5,091 bases of DNA, taken from assembly GCA_014729955.1 (NCBI GenBank), contig WJJA01000061.1:1-5091 (forward strand). Reading direction: 5' to 3'. A program made the translations under genes and the position numbers. Under the pieces are notes generated by a model, which worked only from the letters and a program-made list of their open reading frames with translations, had not been told where the DNA came from and searched no databases. Positions within the stretch are counted from its first letter, which is position 1, and every line of letters begins with the position of its first letter. The DNA comes from a bacterium (lineage in GTDB: Bacteria; Electryoneota; Electryoneia; Electryoneales; Electryoneaceae). Below, piece by piece: positions 1 through 5,091 of this stretch.

Positions 1-449
1 AGTCGCTGCACGAGATGGTCGGCAGCTTCATGTTCACTCCCCGGATCGCCCTGATGTCGTTCAGCAATTTCGGTACCGTGAAGCACCCGAGCACCGACAA
101 GATGCGCCGTACCGCCGAAATCCTGTGGGAAAAGCACCCGGACTGGGAGGTCGAAGGGGAAATGCACGCCGACGTGGCGGTATCCTATGCGTTGCAGAAG
201 ACCGAGTTCCCGGATACGAAACTGTCGGATGGAGCCAACTGCCTGGTGTTCCCGGATTTGAACTCGGCGAACATCGCCATGCGTCTGATGCGTCAGCTGG
301 GCGGCGCCACCGCGGTGGGACCGATCCTGACCGGCCTGGACATGCCGATGCATGTGCTCGCGAACGATGCCGATGTGGACTCGATTGTCAACATCGCCGC
401 CATCGCAGCCGTGCAGAAGTTGGATATCGAAAAGCAGAAACGAAAGTAG
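1..449 (+). CDS. maeB: NADP-dependent malic enzyme, C-terminal end (partial, 5' end outside window)
   Basis: The reading frame is open to the left edge (first complete codon at 3) and stops with TAG at 447-449, giving the last 148 residues. The sequence matches the C-terminal phosphate-acetyltransferase-like domain of long MaeB-type malic enzymes. Recognisable landmarks are the block MSFSNFGTVKHPST near the left end, then EGEMHADVAV, the block LVFPDLNSANIAMRLMRQLGG, and GPILTGLDMPMHVL followed by VNIAAIAAV. Full-length family members are about 750-770 residues, so roughly one fifth is present. The enzyme is cytosolic and converts malate plus NADP to pyruvate, CO2 and NADPH. In the family this C-terminal domain has a regulatory role (binding acetyl-CoA) rather than acetyltransferase activity. 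A genuine phosphate acetyltransferase (Pta/EutD) is the main alternative, because the domains are homologous, but the FPDLNSANI and GPILTGLDMPMHVL wording is that of MaeB. The catalytic malic-enzyme domain is not in the window, so that half is inferred. Confidence 0.87.
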   Translation, partial: SLHEMVGSFMFTPRIALMSFSNFGTVKHPSTDKMRRTAEILWEKHPDWEVEGEMHADVAVSYALQKTEFPDTKLSDGANCLVFPDLNSANIAMRLMRQLGGATAVGPILTGLDMPMHVLANDADVDSIVNIAAIAAVQKLDIEKQKRK

Positions 450-587
450 GACCGTCTATCTCTCACATCGGTTCGGTGTCTTTATGGATAGACCGAGTGA
501 CGGTTCAGTTCCATTCTGAGTGTCAGGTCACACCCCGCTGATGCGGGCCGGGATCCGCCACAACGTTCCGTCTGGATATTCAGATGA

Positions 588-625
588 AAAACCCGACAAG
601 CCGTTCTGACAGGCTGTCGGGTTTT
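588..625. terminator. Bidirectional intrinsic terminator between convergent maeB and trxB
   Basis: The left arm AAAACCCGACA (588-598) pairs perfectly with TGTCGGGTTTT (615-625), an 11-bp stem. It is extended by GCC (600-602) pairing with GGC (612-614) past one bulged A at 599, around a 9-nt loop. Read on the - strand, the stem ends in a run of five T (complement of 587-591). It lies 65 nt beyond the trxB stop, a classic position. Read on the + strand it ends in four T and lies about 140 nt beyond the maeB stop, so it can also stop maeB transcripts. The rest of 450-690 holds only weak hairpins and no gene I can support. Confidence 0.85.
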
Positions 626-690
626 GTGTCTCATGTCCACAGGCAGGGGCGCCAGCGCCACTCCTATGAGTGAATGGTCTCAGCGGCTCA

Positions 691-1641
691 TTACTCGTCG
701 GCCTGCGCTTCGAGCCAGCGTTCCGCGTCGATGGCGGCCTGGCAGCCCATCCCGGCGGCGGTGACCGCCTGGCGGTATACGGTGTCACGTACATCGCCGG
801 CGGCAAAGACTCCCGGGATGTCGGTATACGTGTTGCCCGGATTGGGCATCACAAGGTAGCCCTGGTCGTCGAGGGGGAGCTGATCGGCGAACAGGTCAGT
901 GTTGGGTTTATGGCCGATGGCGATAAAGAGACCGCCGGTATTGAACTCTGAGACTTCGCCGGTCTTGACGTTCTTCAGCTTCAAACCGGTCAGGCCGGTC
1001 TCCGGGGTGCCGAGGCATTCGTCGACGACGCTGTCCCAGATCACCTCGATCTTTTCATTCTTGAGCGCGCGCTGCTGCATGATCTTGCTTGCACGGAACT
1101 CGTCGCGGCGATGGATAATGGTGACCTTTGTCGCATGGCGTGTCAGATAGGTAGCCTCTTCCATGGCGGTGTCGCCGCCGCCGACCACCGCGACCTCTTT
1201 GCCCGTGAAGAAGAAACCGTCGCAGGTGGCGCAGGCGCTGATGCCGTGATTTTTGAGACGCTCTTCGCTTTCGAGGCCGAGCCATTTCGCATCGGCGCCG
1301 GTGGCAATGATGACCGCATCCGCCTTGATCTCTTCCTTGCCGACCCATACGGTGTGCGGGCTTCCCCCGGTGAAGTCCACTTTGGTCACATTGTCCGCGA
1401 CCAGTTCCGCGCCGAAGCGCTCCGCCTGCTTGCGGAACATGTCCATCATCTCCGGGCCGGTTACCCCTTCCGGGAAACCGGGGTAGTTTTCCACTTCGGT
1501 CGTGATCATCAACTGCCCGCCGGCTGCGATGCCTTCCATTACCAGCACATTCAGGTGGGCGCGGGACGCATAAATCGCTGCGGTGTACCCGGCGGGACCG
1601 CTGCCGATAACAACCACATCGTAGTGATCGGATTTTGCCAT
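691..1641 (-). CDS. trxB: Thioredoxin reductase (NADPH, FAD-dependent)
   Basis: This 316-residue protein is the usual length for low-molecular-weight bacterial thioredoxin reductase. It transfers electrons from NADPH through FAD and a redox disulfide to thioredoxin in the cytosol. In order one sees the FAD dinucleotide-binding motif GSGPAG (13-18), the family block AGGQLMITTEVENYPGFPEG (about 40-59), the ATG motif (113-115), the redox-active centre C137-A-T-C140 followed by DG, the NADPH-binding GGGDTA (154-159) with HRR (177-179), and the C-terminal FAD motif AAGDVRD (280-286) followed by RQAVTAAGMG. Nothing essential is missing. The ATG at 1639-1641 (- strand) is preceded by AGAGGG with a 7-nt spacer, which supports the start. 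It lies 127 nt downstream of rsmE on the same strand and may be co-transcribed or have its own promoter. A ferredoxin- or flavodoxin-dependent relative is less likely, because the HRR NADPH-phosphate motif is present. Confidence 0.97.
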   Translation of the reverse strand: MAKSDHYDVVVIGSGPAGYTAAIYASRAHLNVLVMEGIAAGGQLMITTEVENYPGFPEGVTGPEMMDMFRKQAERFGAELVADNVTKVDFTGGSPHTVWVGKEEIKADAVIIATGADAKWLGLESEERLKNHGISACATCDGFFFTGKEVAVVGGGDTAMEEATYLTRHATKVTIIHRRDEFRASKIMQQRALKNEKIEVIWDSVVDECLGTPETGLTGLKLKNVKTGEVSEFNTGGLFIAIGHKPNTDLFADQLPLDDQGYLVMPNPGNTYTDIPGVFAAGDVRDTVYRQAVTAAGMGCQAAIDAERWLEAQADE

Positions 1642-1648
1642 GCTGCTA

Positions 1649-1654
1649 CCCTCT
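1649..1654 (-). promoter_or_regulatory. Ribosome binding site of trxB
   Basis: On the - strand AGAGGG stands 7 nt upstream of the ATG of trxB. It is a good Shine-Dalgarno match and fixes the start codon. Confidence 0.7.
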
Positions 1655-1704
1655 ATCGTTGTACGTTTTCAGGTTCGTGTCGCCAATGTAGGAACAGGGA
1701 CTCC

Positions 1705-1758
1705 CACAGGCCACAGGCGATCCGTACCGGGACGCTCCCGGGGTGATCTGTGCCTGTG
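1705..1758. repeat. Long imperfect inverted repeat in the rsmE-trxB gap
   Basis: A nested dyad can be folded here. CACAGGC (1705-1711) pairs with GCCTGTG (1752-1758), ACAG (1713-1716) with CTGT (1748-1751), ATC (1720-1722) with GAT (1745-1747), and CCGGGA (1727-1732) with TCCCGG (1736-1741) around a 3-nt loop. That is 20 base pairs, interrupted by a bulge of one base, a bulge of three bases and one small internal loop. The left arm is itself a tandem duplication of CACAGGC (1705-1718). The structure begins 10 nt beyond the rsmE stop, at a terminator-like position, but no T-run follows on the - strand, so it is not a standard intrinsic terminator. It could stabilise the 3' end of the rsmE message, or be a processing or attenuation element ahead of trxB. 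Its function is not determined. Confidence 0.45.
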
Positions 1759-1768
1759 TACGGGTCGG

Positions 1769-2488
1769 TCACCTTCCCGATACATCTCTCATCACGGCCA
1801 GCGCGGCAATCACCGATGTCTCCGCTCTCAACCGTCGCGGTCCGAGACGGACCAGCCGGAAGCCCTGCTCGACAAATCGGTCAACCTCTTGGGTGCTGAA
1901 TCCCCCTTCGGGACCGATCGCAACTGAAACCGTTCCTGCATCCGACAGGTCCGGCAGATCATCGCCGTCCTGGTCGAACAGCACTCGAATCCCGGCTTCG
2001 GCTTGTTCGATGCACCACTCGTGGTAAGGTTTCGCCGGGTGAAGGGTCGGGCAGAGGCCCCGCCCGCACTGTTTCATGCCGGCATGAAGAACGCGACGGC
2101 CGCGCGCATGCTTCTTCTCGTTCCATTTTGCAATGCTGTAGCGACTGGACAAGGGAGTCACCGCCGTCGCTCCGCCCTGCACCGCGTGGTCCAGCGCCTG
2201 GAACATCGCATCCCCCTTCAGCAGTCCGCAACCAAGATGGAGCGGGGCCGGCGGCTCGTTCCAGTTGCTCTCGTGCGAAGTCAGCTCGATCCGCGCCTGC
2301 TCTCCCTCGACCGATCGCAATCGGCCTTCGTAAGCATTCCCTGCGCCGTCCACCACCCGGATCACATCGCCGGGTTTCCCGCGTCTCACACGCAGCAGGT
2401 GGTGCGCTTCGGAACCCGAAAGGACCGCTTCGCGTTGTTCGAATCGAATCGCCTCTGCATCCGCGTGATAGACTTCGATTTGAGCCAT
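1769..2488 (-). CDS. rsmE: 16S rRNA (uracil-1498-N3)-methyltransferase
   Basis: This 239-residue protein, close to the usual length of about 240, belongs to the RsmE family of SPOUT methyltransferases. These use S-adenosylmethionine to methylate N3 of U1498 in the decoding region of 16S rRNA. Residues 1-70 form the PUA-like RNA-binding domain, with the signature SGSEAHHLLRVRRGKPGD (24-41). Residues from about 75 form the SPOUT domain, with KGDAMFQALDHAVQGGATAV (91-110), MKQCGR (138-143), IGPEGGFS (191-198) and the knot motif LGPRRLRAET (215-224) that lines the cofactor site. The KGD helix and MKQCGR stretch differ somewhat from the common family wording but are still alignable. The ATG at 2486-2488 was chosen because GGAG lies 8 nt upstream and the protein then opens directly into the PUA-like fold. 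An in-frame ATG 57 nt further upstream would add 19 residues with no family counterpart. It is divergent from the M2 homologue and upstream of trxB. Confidence 0.93.
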   Translation of the reverse strand: MAQIEVYHADAEAIRFEQREAVLSGSEAHHLLRVRRGKPGDVIRVVDGAGNAYEGRLRSVEGEQARIELTSHESNWNEPPAPLHLGCGLLKGDAMFQALDHAVQGGATAVTPLSSRYSIAKWNEKKHARGRRVLHAGMKQCGRGLCPTLHPAKPYHEWCIEQAEAGIRVLFDQDGDDLPDLSDAGTVSVAIGPEGGFSTQEVDRFVEQGFRLVRLGPRRLRAETSVIAALAVMRDVSGR

Positions 2489-2496
2489 GCCCTGTT

Positions 2497-2500
2497 CTCC
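2497..2500 (-). promoter_or_regulatory. Ribosome binding site deciding the rsmE start
   Basis: On the - strand GGAG stands 8 nt upstream of the ATG at 2486-2488. The alternative in-frame ATG at 2543-2545 has no comparable site, so the shorter protein is preferred. Confidence 0.65.
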
Positions 2501-2594
2501 GGAGACCACGGGTGCATGGAAATGGCAGGACATCGTTACCGACACGACGACTCGCGCAAGTCCATGGTTGCCTTTTTCAGGTAAATTCCGTACC

Positions 2595-2610
2595 TTTGAG
2601 GTTGCTCAAA
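2595..2610. promoter_or_regulatory. Perfect dyad TTTGAG-GTTG-CTCAAA, candidate CRP/FNR-type operator
   Basis: This is a 16-bp perfect inverted repeat with a 4-nt centre in the divergent gap between rsmE and the M2 homologue. The inner 14 bp, TTGAG-N4-CTCAA (2596-2609), has the size and outer bases of CRP/FNR-superfamily sites (FNR: TTGAT-N4-ATCAA). The fifth base is changed symmetrically in both halves. The sequence shows the dyad; the family assignment is inference. By chance alone a perfect 6-bp-arm dyad of fixed spacing would occur in about one in twenty gaps of this size, so the dyad by itself is not strong proof. Confidence 0.35.
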
Positions 2611-2631
2611 TGTGCTTGCCGGTTGCCTCAA

Positions 2632-2637
2632 TAACAT
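2632..2637 (+). promoter_or_regulatory. Candidate -10 box (TAACAT) for the M2-homologue operon
   Basis: TAACAT matches four of six bases of TATAAT in an AT-rich patch 52 nt upstream of the GTG start. There is no good -35 hexamer at 17 nt. Instead the dyad at 2596-2609 is centred 41.5 bp upstream of the start point this box implies (about 2644), as at class II activator-dependent promoters. This is a sequence reading only. Confidence 0.25.
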
Positions 2638-2675
2638 TGAAAATACGACATCCCCACACAAGATCAAGAACGTCG

Positions 2676-2681
2676 AAGGAG
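2676..2681 (+). promoter_or_regulatory. Ribosome binding site deciding a GTG start
   Basis: AAGGAG, a near-consensus Shine-Dalgarno sequence, ends 8 nt before the GTG at 2690-2692. It decides the start of the M2 homologue against the longer in-frame GTG at 2612, which lacks such a site. Confidence 0.75.
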
Positions 2682-2689
2682 CGTCCCCG

Positions 2690-4309
2690 GTGAAAGGGAA
2701 CCAAGAAGCGGAACAGAAGCTGCAAGTGTTGCTGGAAGGTGTTGACAGGGAATTTGCCCCCTACCGCGACAAAAAGCAGTATGCGGAATGGATCATGCTG
2801 ACCCGGGGGAACGACGAAGCGATCAAAACCGCCGTCGATACCGATGTCGAATACCGCAAGAAACTGGGCAATCCTGAGCTCTTTACCGAACTTACCGAAC
2901 GCCTGTCCGATCCCGGCATCCAGGACCAGATGCTGCGGCGATGGGCCTTTCTGCTCCGTCTGGAAATCGCCGGCAATCGCTTATCCGAAGAGGTGATTGA
3001 AGACCTGGTCAAACGAGAGAAAAAGATCCAGACCGTGGTCAACGGTTTCCGTCCCACTCTCGACGGACAGACGGTATCGATGAACCGTATCCGTGAAATC
3101 CTTTCAACTTCCAGGAATATGGAAGAGCGCAAGCAGGCATGGGAAGCGAGCAAAGAACTCGGACCCCTCGTGGAGACGGAAATTCGCGAGTTGACTCGTG
3201 CACGCAACCTCGCCGCACGTTCGATGGGCTTTCCCGATCACTACCGCATGCAGTTGGAAATCCAGGAGATCGATGAAGCGCGCCTGTTCAGCCTGCTGGG
3301 CCGTTTCGCCGGGTTAAGCGAAGAACCGTTCCGTCGTATGAAAGCGCGACTGGACCGTCTGATTGCCGACCATTTCCAGTCAGAAGCGATCGATCTGTCA
3401 CCCTGGCATTACGGCGACCCCTATTTCCGGGATTGTCCGCCGGTGTTCGGGGTCGACCTCGATCCGATCTTTCGTGATCGCAATACCATTGACTGGGTGA
3501 CACGCTATTTTGACGGGATCGGCCTGCCGCTTGACCAGATTATTGCGAAGGGCGATTACCAGAATCACGACGGCAAGAGTCCCCATGCGATGACGATGAA
3601 TCTGAATCGTGACGGCGACGTTCGGGCCCTGATGAATGTGGTGGACGACTCTTACTGGGCAGCCGGGGCGCTGCATGTCTTCGGTGCGGCGACCTACTAT
3701 CTGAACATTGAAAGCGGTCTGCCTCATACCATGCGCACGCCGGCACATCCATCCGTGGTCGAAGCCATTGCAGCGTTTTTCGATCGGAACGCGCTCGACC
3801 TCGAATGGCTGACGGAAATGTTTGCCCTGACCGGCGAAGAGATTCGCGGCATCGCACGGCCGCTACGTGAAATGCTCAACATGCGCCAGGCGATCCAGAG
3901 CCGCTGGATGCTGGTCATGATTCACTTTGAGCGCGGATTGTACCGTGATCCGGACCACGATCAGCAGCAGCGCTGGTGGGATCTGGTGGAGCGGTTCCAG
4001 CTGTTGCGTCAGCCGGTAGAACGTGGCGAAAAGGCGGATTGGGCGTGCGAGACCCATTTCGCAATCCAACCAATCCATTACCACAACTACCTGCTCGGCA
4101 CATGGATCGCGAGCCAGTTCGAAGATCAGATGGCGTCTGATTTGGGGTTGGAACGTCCGGTGATCTGGCAGGCGAACGACGAGATCGGCGAGTGGTTGAC
4201 GGAAAAAGTCTTCAAGCACGGCGCATACTGGGAGTTCACCGAACTCGTGCGGAATATTACCGGATCTTCACCGATTCCGGATCCGTTTGTTGAGCAATTC
4301 TTCATGTGA
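2690..4309 (+). CDS. M2-family (ACE-like) peptidase homologue with degenerate zinc site, probable pseudo-peptidase
   Basis: This 539-residue protein starts at a GTG with AAGGAG 8 nt upstream. It has no signal peptide, so it is probably cytosolic and largely helical. It resembles bacterial M2 peptidyl-dipeptidase relatives throughout: a WEASKELGP block (151-159), LTRARNLAARSMGF (168-181), SPWHYGDPYF (237-246) with PPVFGVDLD, then NRDGDVRALMNVVDDSYW (306-323). The zinc motif should follow; family members read roughly M-L-H-E-L-G-H-A. Here the stretch is L328-H-V-F-G-A333, so the first His (H329) remains but the catalytic Glu is Val330 and the second ligand His is Ala333. The later Glu ligand (E358, in VVEAIAAFF) and the substrate-side His/Tyr cluster (H456; HYHNYLLG 463-470) are kept. 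Family knowledge predicts loss of peptidase activity. The frame is intact to its stop, so it is not a visible pseudogene. A scaffold or peptide-binding role is possible but inferred. The MBL-fold gene follows after 39 nt. M3 oligoendopeptidase is a weaker alternative family assignment. Confidence 0.82.
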   Translation: MKGNQEAEQKLQVLLEGVDREFAPYRDKKQYAEWIMLTRGNDEAIKTAVDTDVEYRKKLGNPELFTELTERLSDPGIQDQMLRRWAFLLRLEIAGNRLSEEVIEDLVKREKKIQTVVNGFRPTLDGQTVSMNRIREILSTSRNMEERKQAWEASKELGPLVETEIRELTRARNLAARSMGFPDHYRMQLEIQEIDEARLFSLLGRFAGLSEEPFRRMKARLDRLIADHFQSEAIDLSPWHYGDPYFRDCPPVFGVDLDPIFRDRNTIDWVTRYFDGIGLPLDQIIAKGDYQNHDGKSPHAMTMNLNRDGDVRALMNVVDDSYWAAGALHVFGAATYYLNIESGLPHTMRTPAHPSVVEAIAAFFDRNALDLEWLTEMFALTGEEIRGIARPLREMLNMRQAIQSRWMLVMIHFERGLYRDPDHDQQQRWWDLVERFQLLRQPVERGEKADWACETHFAIQPIHYHNYLLGTWIASQFEDQMASDLGLERPVIWQANDEIGEWLTEKVFKHGAYWEFTELVRNITGSSPIPDPFVEQFFM

Positions 4310-4333
4310 TGCAGGCATCTTGATGCATCTTTC

Positions 4334-4340
4334 GGGGGAG
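4334..4340 (+). promoter_or_regulatory. Ribosome binding site of the MBL-fold hydrolase
   Basis: GGGGGAG ends 8 nt before the ATG at 4349. It gives the gene its own translation start within the presumed operon. Confidence 0.65.
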
Positions 4341-4348
4341 CAGGCAGT

Positions 4349-5002
4349 ATGGAGTGGAAAGCCCTCAGCGTCGGTCCGTTGCAGACCAATGGCTTTGTTA
4401 TCTGGGAGCAGTCCGATGCCGTCGTTATCGATCCCGGCGCCGAGCCCGACCGGTTTGAACGGTTTCTCGCGGAACATGTCCTCGATTTGCATGCGATCCT
4501 GCTCACCCACGGTCACGGCGACCACATTGGTGGTGTCAAAGAACTGCGTGAAGCATTCCCCGATGCGAAGGTGATGTGCCACAGGGAGGAGGCGGAGTTT
4601 CTTACCGATCCCTCCATCAATCTTTCCATTTTTCTTCCTGAACCGTTTGTGGCAGGACAACCCGACCGTTTTCTCGAACATGGAGAGATGTTGTCATTCG
4701 GAAGGCTGCAGCTTGAAGTGCGGCATGTTCCCGGCCATACTCCGGGCCATATCGTGTTTTACCACAAGGCCGGGGGTGTGCTGTTCGCCGGCGATACGGT
4801 GTTCGCGGGCGGTATCGGGCGTTGCGACCTGCCGAAGGGGAACGGCCCGCTGCTGGTCTCGAAGGTGCAGTCCGAAATCCTGAGCTTGCCGGATGAAACC
4901 ACGATCCTGCCGGGGCACGGCCCCCAAACCACCTTGAAAACCGAACGACAGTTCAATCCTTACCTGCAGCCGGATTTTGACCCCGGTCTCCTCAACGGAT
5001 GA
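4349..5002 (+). CDS. Metallo-beta-lactamase-fold hydrolase, glyoxalase-II-like (YcbL type)
   Basis: This 217-residue single-domain protein has all the metal ligands of the MBL fold: T53-H-G-H-G-D-H59 (ligands H54, H56, D58, H59), H130 in the PGHTPGH block (128-134), D149 in FAGDTVF (147-153), and H190 in LPGHGP (188-192). The stretch GIGRCDLPKGN (155-165) after the aspartate is typical of the short YcbL/GloB-like group. The long C-terminal substrate-binding domain of true glyoxalase II (GloB, about 250 residues) is missing. Members hydrolyse thioesters such as S-lactoylglutathione or related acyl-thiols in the cytosol, usually with two Zn or Fe/Zn ions. The exact substrate cannot be read from sequence. 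The ATG has GGGGGAG 8 nt upstream. It lies 39 nt after the M2 homologue and overlaps the next start, so the three genes are probably co-transcribed. No oddities were seen in the protein. Confidence 0.92.
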   Translation: MEWKALSVGPLQTNGFVIWEQSDAVVIDPGAEPDRFERFLAEHVLDLHAILLTHGHGDHIGGVKELREAFPDAKVMCHREEAEFLTDPSINLSIFLPEPFVAGQPDRFLEHGEMLSFGRLQLEVRHVPGHTPGHIVFYHKAGGVLFAGDTVFAGGIGRCDLPKGNGPLLVSKVQSEILSLPDETTILPGHGPQTTLKTERQFNPYLQPDFDPGLLNG

Positions 5003-5091
5003 TGGCTGGACGCGATCGAAAAGATCTCGGACAAAAAGGGGAACGATACGCGGAGAAGTATCTGCGCCGGAAAGGCTACCGTCTCGCACGG
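4999..5091 (+). CDS. YraN/UPF0102-family nuclease-fold protein, N-terminus (partial, 3' end outside window)
   Basis: An open frame runs off the right edge, giving 31 codons from the ATG at 4999. The N-terminus contains LGQKGERYAEKYLRRKGYRL. This is the opening of YraN (UPF0102) proteins, which start with a G-x-x-G-E-x-x-A helix followed by a Y-L-x-x-x-G-Y/F turn. The family, about 115-130 residues long, has a predicted PD-(D/E)xK endonuclease-like (Holliday-junction-resolvase-like) fold. In that fold the Glu of this first helix belongs to the predicted active site. The biological role is not established. Two in-frame ATGs stand in tandem at 4999 and 5002. The first overlaps the hydrolase stop as ATGA and suggests translational coupling; the second would shorten the protein by one residue. 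No clear Shine-Dalgarno sequence is seen, which fits coupling. The downstream catalytic D and E-x-K residues lie outside the window. Confidence 0.82.
   Translation, partial: MMAGRDRKDLGQKGERYAEKYLRRKGYRLAR

Noticed and set aside
465..484. Small hairpin ACATCG-GTT-CGGTGT followed by CTTTAT, just after maeB, as a maeB-specific terminator.
   Set aside because: It has only six pairs including a G-U and only three T in the tail. The much stronger hairpin at 588-625 suffices. The 5-bp hairpin at 534-547 has no T-run at all.
1658..1686. Possible sigma-70 promoter for trxB on the - strand (TTGGCG, 17 nt, TACAAC).
   Set aside because: Each box matches only four of six bases, and the implied start point would fall inside the trxB Shine-Dalgarno sequence, which the gene clearly uses.
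1111..1746. A 211-codon open frame on the + strand opposite trxB.
   Set aside because: It lies almost entirely antisense to an unambiguous trxB, has low-complexity shadow-like composition and shows no recognisable domain. It is typical of antisense frames in GC-rich genes.
691..2488. A single rsmE-trxB operon as an established unit.
   Set aside because: The shared strand is compatible with it, but the 127-nt gap with a long hairpin argues equally for separate transcripts, so it is not claimed.
2612..2689. Longer GTG start for the M2 homologue giving an N-terminus MLAGC that resembles a lipoprotein lipobox.
   Set aside because: An in-frame stop at 2597-2599 leaves no room for the hydrophobic signal segment that must precede a lipobox. 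The GTG at 2690 has a near-consensus AAGGAG at ideal spacing, so the LAGC is chance.
4268..4681. A 137-codon open frame on the - strand opposite the M2 C-terminus and the MBL gene.
   Set aside because: It is antisense to two well-supported genes, with no family resemblance and no good ribosome binding site.

Overview
This is an ordinary-looking bacterial chromosomal window of moderately high GC. It is gene-dense, with Shine-Dalgarno-led starts, short intergenic gaps, and no mobile element, phage, CRISPR or RNA gene visible. All the recognisable proteins are bacterial housekeeping types (MaeB-type malic enzyme, TrxB, RsmE, a glyoxalase-II-like metallo-beta-lactamase-fold enzyme, YraN/UPF0102). 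The sequence alone does not fix the phylum. The mix fits many Gram-negative or candidate lineages, and I would not go further than 'bacterium'.

Layout, left to right. A + strand gene enters from the left edge and ends at 449: the C-terminal phosphate-acetyltransferase-like domain of an NADP-dependent malic enzyme. It converges on a - strand pair, rsmE (2488 to 1769) followed by trxB (1641 to 691). A hairpin at 588-625, with A/T tracts on both sides, serves as a shared bidirectional terminator. rsmE and trxB are separated by 127 nt holding a long imperfect hairpin. A divergent gap of about 200 nt (2489-2689) then separates rsmE from a + strand set. That set is a 539-residue M2 (angiotensin-converting-enzyme-like) peptidase homologue, an MBL-fold hydrolase 39 nt downstream, and the first 31 codons of a YraN-family gene overlapping the hydrolase stop by ATGA. 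The last three genes look like one transcription unit.

The most notable item is the M2 homologue. It keeps the family's overall architecture, the downstream glutamate zinc ligand and the His/Tyr cluster of the active site. However, where the family has the zinc-binding HExxH motif, it reads H-V-F-G-A. Both the catalytic glutamate and the second histidine ligand are gone, through multi-base codon changes in an otherwise intact frame. It therefore looks like a maintained pseudo-peptidase rather than a decayed gene. Upstream of it lies a perfect dyad, TTTGAG-N4-CTCAAA, with the shape of a CRP/FNR-family site. It sits exactly 41.5 bp upstream of the start point implied by a plausible -10 box, which is class II activator geometry. 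This is suggestive but not proven.
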